A stretch of 64,000 bases of DNA from NCBI GenBank assembly GCA_018364155.1, contig JAGZMM010000001.1:186001-250000 (forward strand). The letters run 5' to 3'. Under the pieces are notes generated by a model. The model did not search any database. It saw only the letters and a program-made list of their open reading frames with translations, and was not told the DNA's origin. This stretch comes from Clostridiales bacterium. GTDB lineage: Bacteria; Bacillota; Clostridia; Oscillospirales; Acutalibacteraceae. Of the stretch, positions 63,127 through 64,000 are shown in pieces. The first letter of the stretch is position 1. Every line of letters starts with the position of its first letter. A program made the position numbers and the translations under genes.

Positions 63127-64000
63127 TTAAATGCGTTTGTCCAGCACCGGGGCAAATTTTACATATAGTTCATCAAATTGGTCGTTCTCAATGGCAAAGC
63201 GGATCTTTTCCAGTAAGGTATTGTAGAAATAAAGGTTATGCATCACGCACAGGCGCATAGCCAGCATTTCCCCACATTTAAACAAATGCCGGATATAAGC
63301 CCTGGAATGCCGGCGGCAGGTAGGGCAGTCGCATTCCTCGTCGATGGGCTTATGGTCGAGCCTATACTTCTCATTGTTTAAATTGCGGATGCCTTCCCAG
63401 GTAAACACATGGGCATGACGCCCGTTTCGGCTGGGCATAACGCAGTCGAAAAGGTCCACCCCGCGGCGCACCGCTTCGAGAATGTTCACCGGCGTCCCCA
63501 CTCCCATGAGGTACCTAGGCTTGTCCTTTGGCATAAATGGAGTGACCGTGTCAATGATGCGGTACATATCCTCAGCCGGCTCTCCCACCGCCAGTCCCCC
63601 GATGGCATAGCCGTCTAAGTTTAGCTCTGCGATTTCCTGCATATGCTGCGCTCGCAAATCGTCAAAGGTACAGCCTTGGTTGATGCCAAAGAGCATCTGC
63701 TTTTTATTTAAGGTATCCGGCAATTGGTTTAACCTTTGCATCTCCGCCTGGCAGCGTTTGAGCCAGCGCACCGTCCTGCGGCAGGAAGCGGCGGCATAGT
63801 CGTAGGCCGCCGGATTTTCTACGCATTCGTCAAATGCCATGGCGATGGTAGAGCCAAGGTTCGACTGGATGCGCATGCTTTCCTCCGGACCCATAAAGAT
63901 TTTCCGCCCATCCACATGAGAGGAAAAATGAACCCCTTCCTCCTTGATTTTTCGCAAAGAGGCCAGGGAAAACACCTGGAACCCGCCTGAATCGGTCAAA
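63127..64000 (-). CDS. tgt: tRNA-guanine (queuine) transglycosylase, N terminus cut by window edge
   Basis: Inserts preQ1 into the wobble position of GUN tRNAs. At least 290 residues lie in the window; the N terminus (about 85 residues) is off the right edge. Visible: TDSGGFQVFSL with the substrate loop, MAFDECVENPA, YAIGGLAVGEP, the nucleophile Asp in DLFDCVMPSRNGRHAHVFT, and the zinc site CDCPTCRRHSRAYIRHL plus the later His. The apparent TTG near the edge is internal. Confidence 0.95.
   Translation of the reverse strand, partial: LTDSGGFQVFSLASLRKIKEEGVHFSSHVDGRKIFMGPEESMRIQSNLGSTIAMAFDECVENPAAYDYAAASCRRTVRWLKRCQAEMQRLNQLPDTLNKKQMLFGINQGCTFDDLRAQHMQEIAELNLDGYAIGGLAVGEPAEDMYRIIDTVTPFMPKDKPRYLMGVGTPVNILEAVRRGVDLFDCVMPSRNGRHAHVFTWEGIRNLNNEKYRLDHKPIDEECDCPTCRRHSRAYIRHLFKCGEMLAMRLCVMHNLYFYNTLLEKIRFAIENDQFDELYVKFAPVLDKRI

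Overview
The window looks like a chromosomal segment of a spore-forming, moderately GC-rich Firmicute, probably a clostridium of the Oscillospiraceae/Ruminococcaceae type. The reasons are sporulation and germination genes (spoIIIE, tepA-ylzJ, spoIIM, cwlD), Gram-positive PolC, a T-box in front of thrS, the short HisG/HisZ pair, and the clostridial SCIFF peptide locus (scfA-scfB) beside yajC and tgt. I see no rRNA, tRNA, CRISPR array, prophage or insertion sequence. The genus is inferred from gene content only.

Left part (0-26 kb, mostly + strand): rlmD-type methyltransferase (-); a large secreted, wall-anchored C1A peptidase; an MBL-like protein (-); tepA-ylzJ-spoIIIE; a YgiQ radical SAM enzyme overlapping a ComEC-like MBL hydrolase and a DUF3006 protein; mntP and ppk1 (-); ispF; a DUF3343/cysteine desulfurase pair that suggests sulfur or selenium handling; cdaA-cdaR for c-di-AMP; then ilvB-ilvN-ilvC-ilvD. 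The ilv operon follows a consensus promoter, a small Ile/Val/Leu-rich reading frame and a strong terminator whose 5' arm can pair instead with the end of that frame. This is the layout of a translation-coupled attenuator and is the most interesting find here.

Middle part (26-39 kb, mostly - strand): a protein of unknown function carrying a GGADGPT motif; gdhA behind a short leader that ends in a terminator; an unrecognised 59-residue membrane protein; a tyrosine recombinase whose upstream region holds a perfect 16-bp inverted repeat with a 6-bp spacer; a ZIP transporter; a D-2-hydroxyacid dehydrogenase; thrS with its T-box; an adaptor/permease pair without an ATPase; and radA, cwlD and a membrane protein.

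Right part (39-64 kb, almost all - strand): the his operon hisZ-G-D-C-B-A-I-E, without hisH or hisF, behind a consensus promoter; the operon pyrH-frr-uppS-cdsA-dxr-rseP-ispG-polC, which joins nucleotide, translation, isoprenoid, envelope and replication functions (rseP seems to start at ATC); a YesL-like protein, xerD, spoIIM; proC behind a cluster of TTATG-type repeats; then scfB, scfA, a TIGR04086 membrane protein, yajC and a tgt gene cut by the window edge.

Defined pathways are branched-chain amino acid synthesis (pyruvate/2-ketobutyrate to the 2-keto acids), most of histidine synthesis, and three MEP-pathway enzymes (IspF, Dxr, IspG). Starts were chosen by Shine-Dalgarno position and differ in several cases from the longest open frame.
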